From assembly GCA_965217565.1 (NCBI GenBank), contig CBDCIS010000003.1:310001-374000 (forward strand): a stretch of DNA of 64,000 bases. Direction: 5' to 3'. The notes below the pieces were generated by a model that ran no database searches, was not told the origin of the DNA, and saw nothing but the letters and a program-made list of their open reading frames with translations. Below, piece by piece: positions 42,334-53,947 of this stretch (its first letter is position 1; every line of letters begins with the position of its first letter). This DNA comes from CBDCIS01 sp965217565 (GTDB lineage Bacteria > Chloroflexota > Dehalococcoidia > Lucifugimonadales > CATOSD01). The position numbers and the translations under genes are program-made.

Positions 42334-43658
42334 CTTTCGCCTCTGCCCTTGAATCGCATCCTGAGAGGGCTGCCCCTGAAGTCGAACGCCTCTCTCAATC
42401 TGTTCTCCAGGTAACGAGTATAGGAGAAGTGTACCATTTCGGAGTTGTTCACGTAGAAGGTGAAGCTTGGGGGAAGTGTGTTGTCCTGGGCGACGCCGTA
42501 TATCTTCAGGGAACGCCGGCCGGAGGACGATGGCGGGTGCTCCGCGACGGCGGCCATAACCCTGCGTCTCAGTTCGTAGCGGGGCACGCTCTTGCGGCAC
42601 TCCTCGAAGACATCCCGAACGGTGTCCAGCAGGCGTTCGACGCCCGAGCCGCGCAGCGCGGAGGTGAAGCAGACGGGCGCGAACGACGCGAACCTGAAGC
42701 GTTCCCTGATCTTCTGTGTGGCGGATGTTTCGTTGAGTTGGAGTTGGGGCGCGAGGTCCCACTTGTTGACGGCTATGACGATGCCCTTGTATGCGTCGAG
42801 CACGTAGCTGGCGACGTGTGTGTCCTGGCTTGTGGCGAGCTCGGATGCGTCCATGACGAGCACGGCAACGTCTGAGCGGTCGATGGCCCTCACGGAGCGA
42901 AGCACGCTGTAGCGCTCGATGCCCGGCTCGACCCTGCCGCTGCGCCGGATCCCGGCAGTGTCGATGAGCAGGAAGGATTCGCCGCCGTGGGTTATCAGCG
43001 TGTCGAGGGCGTCACGCGTGGTGCCGGGAATCTCGCTCACGATGGCGCGCTCCTGCCCGGTGATGGCGTTGAGCAGCATGGACTTGCCCACGTTGGTTCG
43101 TCCAACGATGGCGAGCTTGAGGTCGGCGTCCGGTTCGGTGAACCGGTAGCCATCGGGGAAGCGGGCAACAACCTCTGCCATAAGGTCGTCAATGCCGATG
43201 TTGTGGAAGGCGCTTATGGGAATTGGGTCGCCCAGGGCGAGCTCGTAGAACTCGAGGGCGAGAGTTTCGCGGCGTTGGTTGTCGGCCTTGTTGACTGCCA
43301 GCAGCACGGGCTTGCTCGCGGCGCGGAGGGCGTCGGCGACGTCCCTGTCGGGCGCGGTTACTCCGGCGGTGACGTCGGCGAGCATGATGATGATGTCGGC
43401 GTCATGGATGGCAACGTCGATCTGGCGTCGGACGCTGCGCCAGAGGTCGGTTTCGGGGAAGCGGTCCAGGCCGCCGGTGTCCACGAGGACGAAGGGCTGC
43501 TCGGCCCACACGGTTTCGGTGGTCACGCGATCGCGCGTGGTGCCGGCGACCTCGGAGACGATAGCGTCGCGCCGCCCGACCAGGCGGTTGAACAGGGTCG
43601 ATTTGCCAACGTTGGGCCGCCCCACTATGGCGACGACAGGCTTGATAGCGGTCTGCAT
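42330..43658 (-). CDS. der: Ribosome-biogenesis GTPase Der (EngA)
   Basis: 442 residues with two tandem G domains: VAIVGRPNVGKSTLFNRLVG with DTGGL and NKAD, then LAIVGRTNVGKSMLLNAITG with DTAGIRRSGRVEPGIERYSVLRSV and NKWDL. A C-terminal KH-like domain follows (FYVNNSEMVHFSYTRYLENRLREAFDFRGSPLRMRFKGRGE). Der matures the 50S subunit. The start at 43658 is set by homology. It overlaps plsY by 4 bp. Confidence 0.95.
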   Translation of the reverse strand: MQTAIKPVVAIVGRPNVGKSTLFNRLVGRRDAIVSEVAGTTRDRVTTETVWAEQPFVLVDTGGLDRFPETDLWRSVRRQIDVAIHDADIIIMLADVTAGVTAPDRDVADALRAASKPVLLAVNKADNQRRETLALEFYELALGDPIPISAFHNIGIDDLMAEVVARFPDGYRFTEPDADLKLAIVGRTNVGKSMLLNAITGQERAIVSEIPGTTRDALDTLITHGGESFLLIDTAGIRRSGRVEPGIERYSVLRSVRAIDRSDVAVLVMDASELATSQDTHVASYVLDAYKGIVIAVNKWDLAPQLQLNETSATQKIRERFRFASFAPVCFTSALRGSGVERLLDTVRDVFEECRKSVPRYELRRRVMAAVAEHPPSSSGRRSLKIYGVAQDNTLPPSFTFYVNNSEMVHFSYTRYLENRLREAFDFRGSPLRMRFKGRGER

Positions 43659-43683
43659 TGTACGCGGCGACTCTTGCGCGGGC

Positions 43684-44595
43684 CTAGGAGAACAAGTGAG
43701 CAAGGATCGCCTTCTGAGCGTGCAGGCGGTTCTCGGCTTGGTCGAATACGACGGAGTTGGGATGGTCGAGCATGTTCTCGGAGATCTCCTCGCCGCGGTG
43801 TGCGGGCATGTCATGCATGAACATGGCATCCGGCCTGGCCTTGCTCATCAACGCCTCGTCAACCTGGTAGTCGGCGAACACCTTGAGCCGCTCCTCGTTC
43901 TCGCTCTCCTGGCCCATGCTGACCCACACATCGGTATAGACGACGTCGGCGTCCTCGACGGCCTCTGCGGGCTCAGAAGTCCACGCGAGCCTGGATTCGG
44001 ACTGCTCCGCCCTGCTCCTGGCCTCCTCCCACACGAATGAGGGTATCTGGTATCCCTCTGGACTCGCCAGCGTGAAGTTCGCGCCAACGGATGAGCAGGC
44101 GAGAGCTAGGCTGCCGGCTATGTTGTTGCCGTCGCCCACGAACGACACGCTCAGCCCCTCGAGGGTGTCCCTGCGCTCGTACATGGTCAGCACGTCGCCG
44201 ATGGCCTGGCAGGGGTGGCCCAGGTCGGAGAGCGCGTTGACGACTGGTATGGAGGCGCGCTCGCCGAGTATTTGAAGGCTGCGGTGGGAGAATACGCGGG
44301 CGACGATGCCATCGACCAGCCGCTCCAGCACGCGGGCGACGTCGGATTCCGGCTCGCGCACGCCGAGGCCGATGTCGTCCCGGCTCAGGTAGATGCACTG
44401 TCCACCCATCTGGCGGATGCCCACCTCGAAGCTGACTCGCGTTCGGAGGGAGGGCTTCTCGAAGATGAGCGCGATGGTCTTGCCCTCGAGGGGTCGCTGC
44501 TCCTGTCCCTTCTTCATGGCGTCGGCCCTCCGAACCATCTGCGACACCTCTTCGGGCGCGAGGTCTGCTATGGATAGCAGGTCTTTACCTTTCAT
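43684..44595 (-). CDS. argF: Ornithine carbamoyltransferase
   Basis: A 303-residue enzyme of arginine synthesis. The carbamoyl-phosphate motif SLRTRVSFE is present, with MGGQCIYLSRDDIGLG, HPCQAIGDVLTMYE and FVGDGNNIAGSLALACSSVG. The position of the usual HCLP ornithine-binding motif reads HDMPAHRGEEIS: the Cys is replaced by Asp. This may be a lineage variant or alter substrate choice. It ends 26 bp before der. Start at 44595. Confidence 0.9.
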   Translation of the reverse strand: MKGKDLLSIADLAPEEVSQMVRRADAMKKGQEQRPLEGKTIALIFEKPSLRTRVSFEVGIRQMGGQCIYLSRDDIGLGVREPESDVARVLERLVDGIVARVFSHRSLQILGERASIPVVNALSDLGHPCQAIGDVLTMYERRDTLEGLSVSFVGDGNNIAGSLALACSSVGANFTLASPEGYQIPSFVWEEARSRAEQSESRLAWTSEPAEAVEDADVVYTDVWVSMGQESENEERLKVFADYQVDEALMSKARPDAMFMHDMPAHRGEEISENMLDHPNSVVFDQAENRLHAQKAILAHLFS

Positions 44596-44665
44596 GTCCT
44601 TTTCAAACTTCCTCTGTGAATAGAGCCCAATCAGGGCAACCACAAGCCCCTACCCTCGCAGGGAT

Positions 44666-47251
<2,586 letters not shown>

Positions 47252-47625
47252 GTTCGGCTCCTAGAATCGCGTCCTCACGAGGCGGCTCTCGCCCTTGTCT
47301 CGAATAACGCCTGAAGGGAACGAGGTTCAGAAAGGCGTCCCGTTTCACCCTAGAGAGGGCCTCAGGAGACTGTGAGAAGAGTTTCAGAAGATTTGTGCCA
47401 TCGCTGGCGCAACTCACTGTTTGGAGGCAACTTATCCACCGCGATTAACCTACCATCGACTATTGCTATTGTACCATGTCCTTTAGGGTCTGTTTAGCGC
47501 GATTTAATGCTGTTGACGGACAATATGTTAGCGAAAATAACCGAATGGGCGTATAATAGGCGCGAAGGCCCATCGAGTCGTCTATCCCGCTATCGTCGAG
47601 CATACGGCAGGCAAGGAGATTTCAG
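47252..47625 (+). promoter_or_regulatory. Divergent spacer between gyrA and the aminotransferase; promoter at 47528-47557
   Basis: TATAAT at 47552-47557 and TTAGCG at 47528-47533 with an 18-bp spacer point rightward; TTGACG at 47513 is a second possible -35. The rest of the spacer (gyrA leader) is AT-richer and shows no gene. Confidence 0.5.
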
Positions 47626-48948
47626 ATGCCAACAGAGCAGCACCAGAGAGAGATTGACCGGTACATAGCCAGTACTCCCAAGTCCAGGGCAGCCCTGGAC
47701 GAGGCCGAAAAGTACCTGCCCGGAGGCAGCACGCGAGGCGCGCAGTACTTCCCTCCCTATCCCTTTGTCGCCGACCACGGCGAGGGTCTCTATCTCTATG
47801 ATATTGACGGCAATCGCTACCTCGATTATGTAATCAACGCCACCAGCCTGATACTGGGCCACGCTCACCCGCGCGTGGTCAAGGCGATCCAAGACAAGGC
47901 GCCGCTGGGCATGGCTTTCAGCGTGCCGACCGAGGACCAGACCCGTCTAGCCAAAATCCTGTGTGAGAGGGTTCCCTCAATAGAACGGATACGCTTCACC
48001 AACTCCGGCACCGAGGGCACGCTGATGGCGATTCGGGCCGCCCGCGCCTTCACCGGCAAGCACAAGATAGCCAAGTTCGAGGGTGGCTACCACGGCTCTC
48101 ACGAATACGCCTCTATCAGCGTACACCCGGCCGCCTCCGAGCTCGACCCGAACGGGACCACGCCGGTGCCGGAGTACGCCGGGCAGCCGCCGAGTATCTC
48201 GGAAGACGTCATCGTGATGCCCTACAACGACCTGGAGACCTGCGAGCGCATCATCAGGCAGAACAAGGACGATCTCTCATGCGTAATCATGGAGGCCATC
48301 TCCTCCAGCTTTGGATACCTTCCGGCGGACAAGAGTTTCCTGGAGGGGATACGCGAGATCACGAGGGAGCTCGGGATACTGCTCATCTTCGACGAGGTTC
48401 AGAGTCTCAGGGTCGCGCCGGGTGGCGCACAGGAGCTTCTCGGAGTAACGCCGGACCTCACCGGCATGGGCAAGATAATCGGCGGCGGAACGCCGGTGGG
48501 CGCGTTCGGCGGGCGCGAGGACGTGATGGCCCTATACGACCCGACGGAGAACGGCCCTACGCTGTCGCACGCCGGCACGTTCAACGGCAACCCGCTCACC
48601 ATGGCCGCGGGAGTGGTGGTCATGGAGGAGTTGACTCCGGAGGTTTACGCGCGGATGAGCCAGCTCGGGGACACGCTACGGAGCAAGCTGAGGGCGGTGT
48701 TCGACGAGCTCGAAGTGCCTGCTCAGATTACGGGCATAGCGTCGCTGTTTGGAATCCACTTCACCTCGGAGGAGATTACCGACTATCGTTCGACGCTGAC
48801 AGGGAACAGGGCGCTGAAACAGGCGCTCTTCGCGGGGCTGCTGAACGAGGGCGTATTGCTCGGCGGCGCGCTGAGCGCGCTAACAACGGAGGAAGAGGTC
48901 GATACGCTGGTGGACTCCACCCGCCAGGTCATCCAGCGGGTTAGGTAG
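47626..48948 (+). CDS. Class III aminotransferase (glutamate-1-semialdehyde-aminomutase-like)
   Basis: A 440-residue PLP enzyme. It begins AEKYLPGGSTRGAQYFPPYPFVADHGEGLYLYDIDGNRYLDYVINATSLILGHAHP, then FTNSGTEGTLMAIRAARAFTGKHKIAKFEGGYHG, LLIFDEVQSLRVAPGGAQEL and the PLP Lys in LTGMGKIIGGGTPVGAFGG. The similarity is to HemL-like proteins, but the family includes many transaminases and no haem gene is adjacent, so I leave the symbol blank. It has AAGGAG upstream. Confidence 0.9.
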   Translation: MPTEQHQREIDRYIASTPKSRAALDEAEKYLPGGSTRGAQYFPPYPFVADHGEGLYLYDIDGNRYLDYVINATSLILGHAHPRVVKAIQDKAPLGMAFSVPTEDQTRLAKILCERVPSIERIRFTNSGTEGTLMAIRAARAFTGKHKIAKFEGGYHGSHEYASISVHPAASELDPNGTTPVPEYAGQPPSISEDVIVMPYNDLETCERIIRQNKDDLSCVIMEAISSSFGYLPADKSFLEGIREITRELGILLIFDEVQSLRVAPGGAQELLGVTPDLTGMGKIIGGGTPVGAFGGREDVMALYDPTENGPTLSHAGTFNGNPLTMAAGVVVMEELTPEVYARMSQLGDTLRSKLRAVFDELEVPAQITGIASLFGIHFTSEEITDYRSTLTGNRALKQALFAGLLNEGVLLGGALSALTTEEEVDTLVDSTRQVIQRVR

Positions 48949-48972
48949 TTCGCGTCCGTTTGGTTCAAGTGT

Positions 48973-49004
48973 ACGTAGTGGCGACCGGCCGGTCGCCACT
49001 ACGT
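48973..49004. terminator. Perfect 32-bp palindrome between convergent genes
   Basis: ACGTAGTGGCGACCGG immediately followed by its exact complement CCGGTCGCCACTACGT, with no loop bases. It sits between the stop of the aminotransferase and the stop of the DUF2227 fragment. A bidirectional terminator is likely. Confidence 0.6.
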
Positions 49005-49009
49005 CGTTA

Positions 49010-49375
49010 TCACTCGGTGTGCTCCAGTTGGCGGCGTCCGCCGTCCGCGGCTATGTGCATGGAGTCGGCTACCGTCAAGCCGAGGAAGACCCATCCGGAG
49101 TAGTGGACGACTGGCTCCCACTCGACGCCCAGCGAGAGGTAGGCTATGATGGGCAGTATCCACAAGCCCATCACCAGCACTCGCGTTATTGTGCCGATGA
49201 CGTGCTCGTGGCTGATGCCGCGGTGTCGGAAGAACACCCCGTAGGGCAGGCTCCAGACGTGCAAGATGGTTCCCCACAGGCTGCCGCGCTCCGCAAAGGT
49301 GCGCCGCGCGATGTCCTGGTCCGGGTTGATGCCGATCGTTGACAGGAAGTAGCCCCTTTCCCCTGGATTGTCGAG
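49010..49375 (-). pseudogene. 5'-truncated DUF2227-like metal-binding membrane protein
   Basis: The open frame reads GYFLSTIGINPDQDIARRTF, LWGTILHVWSLPYGVFFRHRGISHEHVIGTITRVL, two hydrophobic stretches and VADSMHIAADGGRRQLEH. HRGISH and the NPDQD segment are DUF2227-like metal-site residues. The N-terminus is missing: upstream the frame runs into a dispersed repeat at about 49375-49425, with no start codon or ribosome site. A TTG at 49264 could start an 84-residue product. The loss seems repeat-linked. Confidence 0.6.
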
Positions 49376-49430
49376 CGGCGAGCCATTGCGATGGGTTCTC
49401 GCTTTCGCGGCAATGATGCCACTCTGGGGA
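49375..49430. repeat. Fragment of the MITE2-type hairpin repeat
   Basis: It carries GAGCGGCGAGCCATTGCGAT and GGGTTCTCGCTTTCGCGGCAA, matching the internal part of MITE2 at 41239-41357. It truncates the DUF2227 fragment. Confidence 0.55.
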
Positions 49431-49437
49431 TAGCTGC

Positions 49438-50760
49438 TTACCCGTACAGAAAGGCTAGGCGGCCTCTCTTGAGGTCGTCCCCAACGTGGGCCTGGATTAC
49501 GTCGAGGGTGGTGAAGTCCAATAGGTCCGAGACGAAGGTGATGGCCGTGCCGGGCCGTCCCATGCGAGCGGTTCTGCCGATGCGGTGAACGTACTCCTCC
49601 AGGTTGCTGGGCATGTCGTAGTTTATGACGTGGGAAACGGCGGGGATGTCCAGCCCGCGGGCGGCAACGTTGGTCGCCACCAGTATTCGCAGACGCCTGG
49701 CGCGGAAGCTGCTCATCACCTTTTCGCGGTGGGCCTGCGTCATGTCGCCGTGAATCGCCTGAGCGTCGTATCCCCGGCGTTCGAGGTGTCTAACCAGCTT
49801 GTCCACGCCTATCTTGGTTCGACGGAATATGAGCGCCTGCGTGACGCGCTCCTGGTCGCCAAGCAGGTTTTCGATGGCCGCGTGCCTGTCCTGCGCCGCC
49901 ACCTCGTAGTAGAACTGCTCCACCTGCTCGACAGGCTCCGCGTCGCCGCCTACTCTCACCCAGCTGGGGTCTTTCAGGTAGCGGTGCGCCAGCCTTCTGA
50001 TGGGGCCGGGCATGGTGGCGGAGAAGAGCAGGGTCTGCCTGGAGCGCGGCGTCGCGCGGAGTATGCGTTCGATGTCATCGACGAAGCCAATGTCCAGCAT
50101 CTGATCCGCTTCGTCCAGCACCACGCTTCGCACCTGGCCCAGGCTGAGCGTGCGGCGGCCCATGTGGTCCATCAGTCGTCCGGGCGTCGCCACGGCGATG
50201 TGCGCGCCCCGGCGCAAGGCGTCGAGCTGCGTGTTCATGGACTGCCCGCCATAGATGGTTACGCAGCGCACGCCACGGAACCGGCCCAGGCTGGCAATCT
50301 CCGCGCTGACCTGCGAGGCGAGCTCGCGCGTTGGCGTGAGCACCAGCGCCTGCAACTCGCGCGAATCGGGATCGACCGCCTCCACCAATGGGATGCCGAA
50401 CGCGGCGGTCTTGCCCGTGCCGGTCTGCGCCTGCCCAACGATGTCCTTGCCGTCGCGCGCCAGTGGAATGACCTGCGACTGCACCGGAGTGGGCATGGTG
50501 TAGCCCATTTTCTCCAGCGCGTGGCCTACCGCGCCGGACACCGTGAGTTCGCCGAATCGTGCCTCGGCCGGCCAAGCGTGCGGCGCGGACTCTCTCTGCG
50601 CGCTCTCTCTTGGCACGCGTTCTCTCGGAAAACTCTCCCTTTCAGCGTCGCGGCGAGGTCGTCTGCGTCTTGGGGGACGCCGGTACGGCTTCTCGGCGAC
50701 ATGGGTAGCCGCGCGAGTCGCGCCGTTGGCTTGTGGGGGAGGCTCTACGTTGACTGCCAC
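49438..50760 (-). CDS. DEAD-box ATP-dependent RNA helicase
   Basis: 440 residues from GTG 50760. It has an Arg/Pro-rich N-terminal tail, then all helicase motifs: the Q motif YTMPTPVQSQVIPLA, AQTGTGKTAAFG, LTPTRELASQ, TPGRLMDHM, VLDEADQMLDIGF, LLFSATMP, ATNVAARGLDIPAVSHVINYDMP and YVHRIGRTARMG. It unwinds RNA in ribosome assembly or decay. The open frame extends upstream to 50868, where an ATC codon follows GGAGG at ideal spacing, while the GTG lacks a clear site. The true N-terminus may therefore begin IKLDKITRNLGGLFKRSAS. Confidence 0.93.
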   Translation of the reverse strand: MAVNVEPPPQANGATRAATHVAEKPYRRPPRRRRPRRDAERESFPRERVPRESAQRESAPHAWPAEARFGELTVSGAVGHALEKMGYTMPTPVQSQVIPLARDGKDIVGQAQTGTGKTAAFGIPLVEAVDPDSRELQALVLTPTRELASQVSAEIASLGRFRGVRCVTIYGGQSMNTQLDALRRGAHIAVATPGRLMDHMGRRTLSLGQVRSVVLDEADQMLDIGFVDDIERILRATPRSRQTLLFSATMPGPIRRLAHRYLKDPSWVRVGGDAEPVEQVEQFYYEVAAQDRHAAIENLLGDQERVTQALIFRRTKIGVDKLVRHLERRGYDAQAIHGDMTQAHREKVMSSFRARRLRILVATNVAARGLDIPAVSHVINYDMPSNLEEYVHRIGRTARMGRPGTAITFVSDLLDFTTLDVIQAHVGDDLKRGRLAFLYG

Positions 50761-51042
50761 TACGACCTGGTTTTGCGGAGGCGGCGCGGCGGGAGATTCC
50801 GGGGGTTGGGGGGAGGCAGACCTCTTGAAGAGGCCGCCAAGGTTGCGTGTTATCTTATCGAGCTTGATGGGGGAAACCTCCGGTGGGATGGTTGGCTGGC
50901 AAACGGAAAGGGGCGCGCCGCCTACGGGCGACCGCCCCCGCGAGTGTGATGTTTTCGATGCAAAGATACCCTGACCACATATGATTTGCAGAACAGTCTA
51001 GCACATCCGGCGGCAGGCTGTCAAAAGCGGGGACACTCCCGT

Positions 51043-51054
51043 TAGTGTACACTA
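51043..51054. promoter_or_regulatory. 12-bp palindrome in the divergent helicase/meaB spacer
   Basis: TAGTGTACACTA is a perfect palindrome 81 bp before meaB. It could be an operator. No close repeat is seen elsewhere in the window. The rest of 50869-51134 has no gene. Confidence 0.35.
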
Positions 51055-51134
51055 CTATCCACGTCAAGGGGGTTATGAGATAGCCTCTTGAAACCACCCT
51101 GCGCGTCAATGGCGAAACAACGGAGCCTCCCATC

Positions 51135-52145
51135 TTGGTTTCCCGGCTAGTACAAGAGATGATACAGGGGAACAGGCGCGCCTTGGCCCGCCTGTTCTCG
51201 CTTCTCGAAAAGGACGCAGGCTGCCTCTCCGCCGTCATGCGAGAGGTCTATCCCCACGTGCGCGGAGCCTACACCATCGGACTCACCGGGCCGCCTGGCG
51301 CGGGCAAGAGCACCATCGTGGACGGCCTCATACAGGCCGCGCGTGACGAGGGAGCGAGCGTTGGAGTCCTCGCCGTCGATCCAACCAGCCCGTTCAGCGG
51401 CGGCGCGGTGCTGGGCGACCGCATCAGGATGCAGCGGCACTACCTCGATCAGGGCGTCTTCATCCGCAGCCTCGCCACCAGGGGCGTCCAGGGCGGACTC
51501 TCCCGCGTCGTGTGGGCTTCGCTCAAGCTGCTGGACGCCTTCGGCAAGGACGTGGTCATGGTGGAGACGGTGGGTGTCGGGCAGACCGAACTCGACGTCA
51601 TGAAGGTGGCCGACACGGTGGTCGTAACCCTCGTGCCGGAGGCCGGCGACTCCATCCAGGCGATGAAGGCAGGCCTCATGGAAATAGCCGACATCTTCGT
51701 CGTCAACAAGTCGGACAGAGACGGCGCGGACCGCCTCGCGACCGCCATCAAGACTATGCTGGACATCGGCGGCGTGGCGCAGGCATGGAGACCGCCGGTC
51801 ATATCGACACAGGCGCACAGGCGGCTGGGCATCCCCGAGCTCTACGAGGCGATTCAGCAACACCACGAGAGCTTGGAGCAGAGCCTCGACCTCGAACGCC
51901 GCCGCCGCGAACGCCGCGCTCAGGAGCTCACGCTGGCGCTGAGGGAGCGCACGGAGGCCGCCATAGCCGAGCTGATGTCGGCCGGCGGCGCGCTTAGCGA
52001 GCTGGTCGCGCGGGTGGAAAGCGGAGAGCTGGACCCGTACACCGCGGCAACACGCGCGCTCGACGACGGCCTGCTGTTCTCGGAGCTCGTGAAGACGCGC
52101 TCGGCGGGCGACGACGTCCCACGCGCGGACGGCGCGCCTTCGTAG
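51135..52145 (+). CDS. meaB: MeaB/ArgK-type G3E GTPase (methylmalonyl-CoA mutase chaperone)
   Basis: 336 residues. Walker A is in YTIGLTGPPGAGKSTIVDGLI; then VLAVDPTSPFSGGAVLGDRIRMQRH, VFIRSLATRGVQGGLS, DVVMVETVGVGQTELDV and FVVNKSDRDGADR. These are the MeaB signatures; it loads and protects B12 in acyl-CoA mutases. No mutase gene is in the window. The start is TTG with GGAG upstream. The TAG stop is the first part of a repeat (GTAGGGGCAATCC), so the C-terminus is set by that repeat. Confidence 0.92.
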   Translation: MVSRLVQEMIQGNRRALARLFSLLEKDAGCLSAVMREVYPHVRGAYTIGLTGPPGAGKSTIVDGLIQAARDEGASVGVLAVDPTSPFSGGAVLGDRIRMQRHYLDQGVFIRSLATRGVQGGLSRVVWASLKLLDAFGKDVVMVETVGVGQTELDVMKVADTVVVTLVPEAGDSIQAMKAGLMEIADIFVVNKSDRDGADRLATAIKTMLDIGGVAQAWRPPVISTQAHRRLGIPELYEAIQQHHESLEQSLDLERRRRERRAQELTLALRERTEAAIAELMSAGGALSELVARVESGELDPYTAATRALDDGLLFSELVKTRSAGDDVPRADGAPS

Positions 52146-52213
52146 GGGCAATCCCTCGTGGTTGCTCCGGTTGCCAATCCCAAGCCCTGGGCACCCACAT
52201 ACAAAATTGAAAC
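52141..52213. repeat. Half copy of MITE1 after meaB
   Basis: It begins CGTAGGGGCAATCCCTCGTG, continues GGTTGCTCC and ends ACAAAATTGAAACAG, a degraded right terminal repeat. Confidence 0.6.
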
Positions 52214-52275
52214 AGCTCCATTGCCCTCGTCGGACTTGAAATTAGGTTAATCCCTTGCTAAAATGGCAAGTGCGC

Positions 52276-52349
52276 TGGGGATTAGTCTAGTGGTAGAACG
52301 ACAGACTCTGGATCTGTAAGCCGAGGTTCGAATCCTCGATCCCCAGCCA
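52276..52349 (+). tRNA. tRNA-Gln (anticodon CTG)
   Basis: Acceptor TGGGGAT/ATCCCCA, anticodon stem ACAGA/TCTGT around loop CTCTGGA, T arm GAGGTTCGAATCCTC, discriminator G and encoded CCA. The anticodon is CTG. Confidence 0.94.
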
Positions 52350-52374
52350 GGACGCACCCAATTGGCCTTCGCGT

Positions 52375-52451
52375 GGCGCATTCGTCTAGTGGCCAAGGAC
52401 ACCGCCCTCTCAAGGCGGAGATCAGGGGTTCGAATCCCCTATGCGCTACCA
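52375..52451 (+). tRNA. tRNA-Glu (anticodon CTC)
   Basis: Acceptor GGCGCAT/ATGCGCT (one G-T), anticodon stem CCGCC/GGCGG around CTCTCAA, T arm AGGGGTTCGAATCCCCT and encoded CCA. It lies 25 bp after tRNA-Gln, probably in one transcript. Confidence 0.94.
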
Positions 52452-52616
52452 AACTATACAAAATCAAGAATCTTCGTGTTGCGGTTCACGTTGGCTGTCT
52501 GACAGCGACCCCACCAAGCTCCTACCAAGGCCAGGCGACAGTGATCTCGCCTAAACCACTCACCGAGTCCGCACGTTGGACAACCGACTTGAGCGGGCTA
52601 GAAGAGGAGAGAGTAG

Positions 52617-53126
52617 ATGCGACACAGGATTCGAGCGGCAGCGATAGTAGTTGAAGGTGGCTCGGTGCTCCTCGTCCAGCATCAACACAACGAACTCCAG
52701 GAAGGACAACCCTGGTGGGTGCCGCCAGGCGGCGGTGTTGAGGGTGAGGAGTCGCTCATGGAATGCGCCCAACGTGAGACTCTCGAAGAGACGGGGCTTT
52801 CGGTGGAGCTCGGCAGGATCGCCTATGTCCGAGAGTTCGTAGAGCCAGGCTACCATCATTGCGAGGTGTTTTTCGTTGCAACTTCGCACTCAGGAACGCT
52901 GACGGCGGGGACCAATCCCGGCACCGGCATCTTCGACGTAGATCACGTGATCAAAGACGTGAGGTTTGTATCAAGAGACGAGATGGCAGAGATGACCATC
53001 TACCCGGAGGAGATCAAGACTACATTCTGGGACGATCTGGCAAACGAGTTCTCTGGAACCAGATACATGGGAGTACAGAAGTCGGAGAGTAAGACGTACC
53101 TCGATGTCCACGCCGAGACCAACTGA
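52617..53126 (+). CDS. Nudix hydrolase
   Basis: 169 residues. The complete Nudix box (GGGVEGEESLMECAQRETLE then ETGLSVE) is at residues about 39-62, with the metal-binding REtLEE core intact. The N-terminus is RHRIRAAAIVVEGGSVLLVQHQH. Nudix enzymes cleave nucleoside diphosphate derivatives; the substrate is unknown. The ATG follows GAGGAGAG. It overlaps a possible upstream start of the next gene. Confidence 0.88.
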   Translation: MRHRIRAAAIVVEGGSVLLVQHQHNELQEGQPWWVPPGGGVEGEESLMECAQRETLEETGLSVELGRIAYVREFVEPGYHHCEVFFVATSHSGTLTAGTNPGTGIFDVDHVIKDVRFVSRDEMAEMTIYPEEIKTTFWDDLANEFSGTRYMGVQKSESKTYLDVHAETN

Positions 53127-53196
53127 CGAGAGGCGACTTGAGATCAACCTCGGTCATGGGATTGGCGACGCTCTACCCTTAAGAGAACCAAACATC

Positions 53197-53943
53197 ATGA
53201 AACTGCATATCGATAATCTACCAAATAATGTAATACCCGCTTGTATTCGGTTGCGAGATAGTCTGACCGCTATATTGGGCGACAACATAGTAGCTCTCTG
53301 GCTGTATGGCGCTTGCGTGTCCACCAACCCCCCGACACGACTAGGAGACATTGACACCTATTGCATTATTGCTCAAGACGTAAGTAATGACGCCGCAGCT
53401 GCAATAGACAGGCTCCATGTGTCCATAGAACGGAGCGGCGGCATTGAGATAGACGGCTGGTACGTGCTTCTAGCAGACGCCGGAGAATCGGCGCCTCCCT
53501 CGCACGCATATCGATCTGGCCTGGTGGACGGAAGCTGGGCTCTGCACAGAGCGCATTTGCTTGCGGGTCGCTGCATCGTAATGCACGGCCAGGATCCCCA
53601 GTCGATCTTGCGACCACCAACATGGAGCGAGCTTGAAGACGCGCTGATGGGCGAGCTAAGTTACGTAGAGGGTCTCCTGGACCATCTCGACGCGTACCTG
53701 GCTGCTTATGCGACATTAAACAGCTGCCGAATCGTTGCCAGCGCTGTGCATCACGATGTAGTGAGGTCGAAAAGAGAGTCCGCAAACTGGGCCATAGAGC
53801 GATTCCCGTCCGACTGGCACCAACTGATCCAGGCAGCCGAGCGATGTTATGACGATGGCGAGCAGTCCGGTGACTTGGAGCTGTTGATCACACAAACACC
53901 TCAGTTTATCTCCTTTGTCAGAGAGCGTATGGGCCGGCTGTGA
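53197..53943 (+). CDS. Nucleotidyltransferase (aminoglycoside adenylyltransferase-like)
   Basis: About 248 residues from the ATG at 53197 (an in-frame ATG at 53104 overlapping the nudix gene is possible). The motif ALWLYGACVSTNPPTRLGDIDTYCII contains the G-S/A then DxD core of the MNT/ANT fold. A helical C-terminal half includes GELSYVEGLLDHLDAYLAAYATLNSCRIVAS, as in AadA/DUF4111 proteins. It might adenylylate a small molecule; resistance activity cannot be claimed. Neighbouring broken genes suggest an accessory cluster. Confidence 0.72.
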   Translation: MKLHIDNLPNNVIPACIRLRDSLTAILGDNIVALWLYGACVSTNPPTRLGDIDTYCIIAQDVSNDAAAAIDRLHVSIERSGGIEIDGWYVLLADAGESAPPSHAYRSGLVDGSWALHRAHLLAGRCIVMHGQDPQSILRPPTWSELEDALMGELSYVEGLLDHLDAYLAAYATLNSCRIVASAVHHDVVRSKRESANWAIERFPSDWHQLIQAAERCYDDGEQSGDLELLITQTPQFISFVRERMGRL

Positions 53944-53947
53944 GTAC

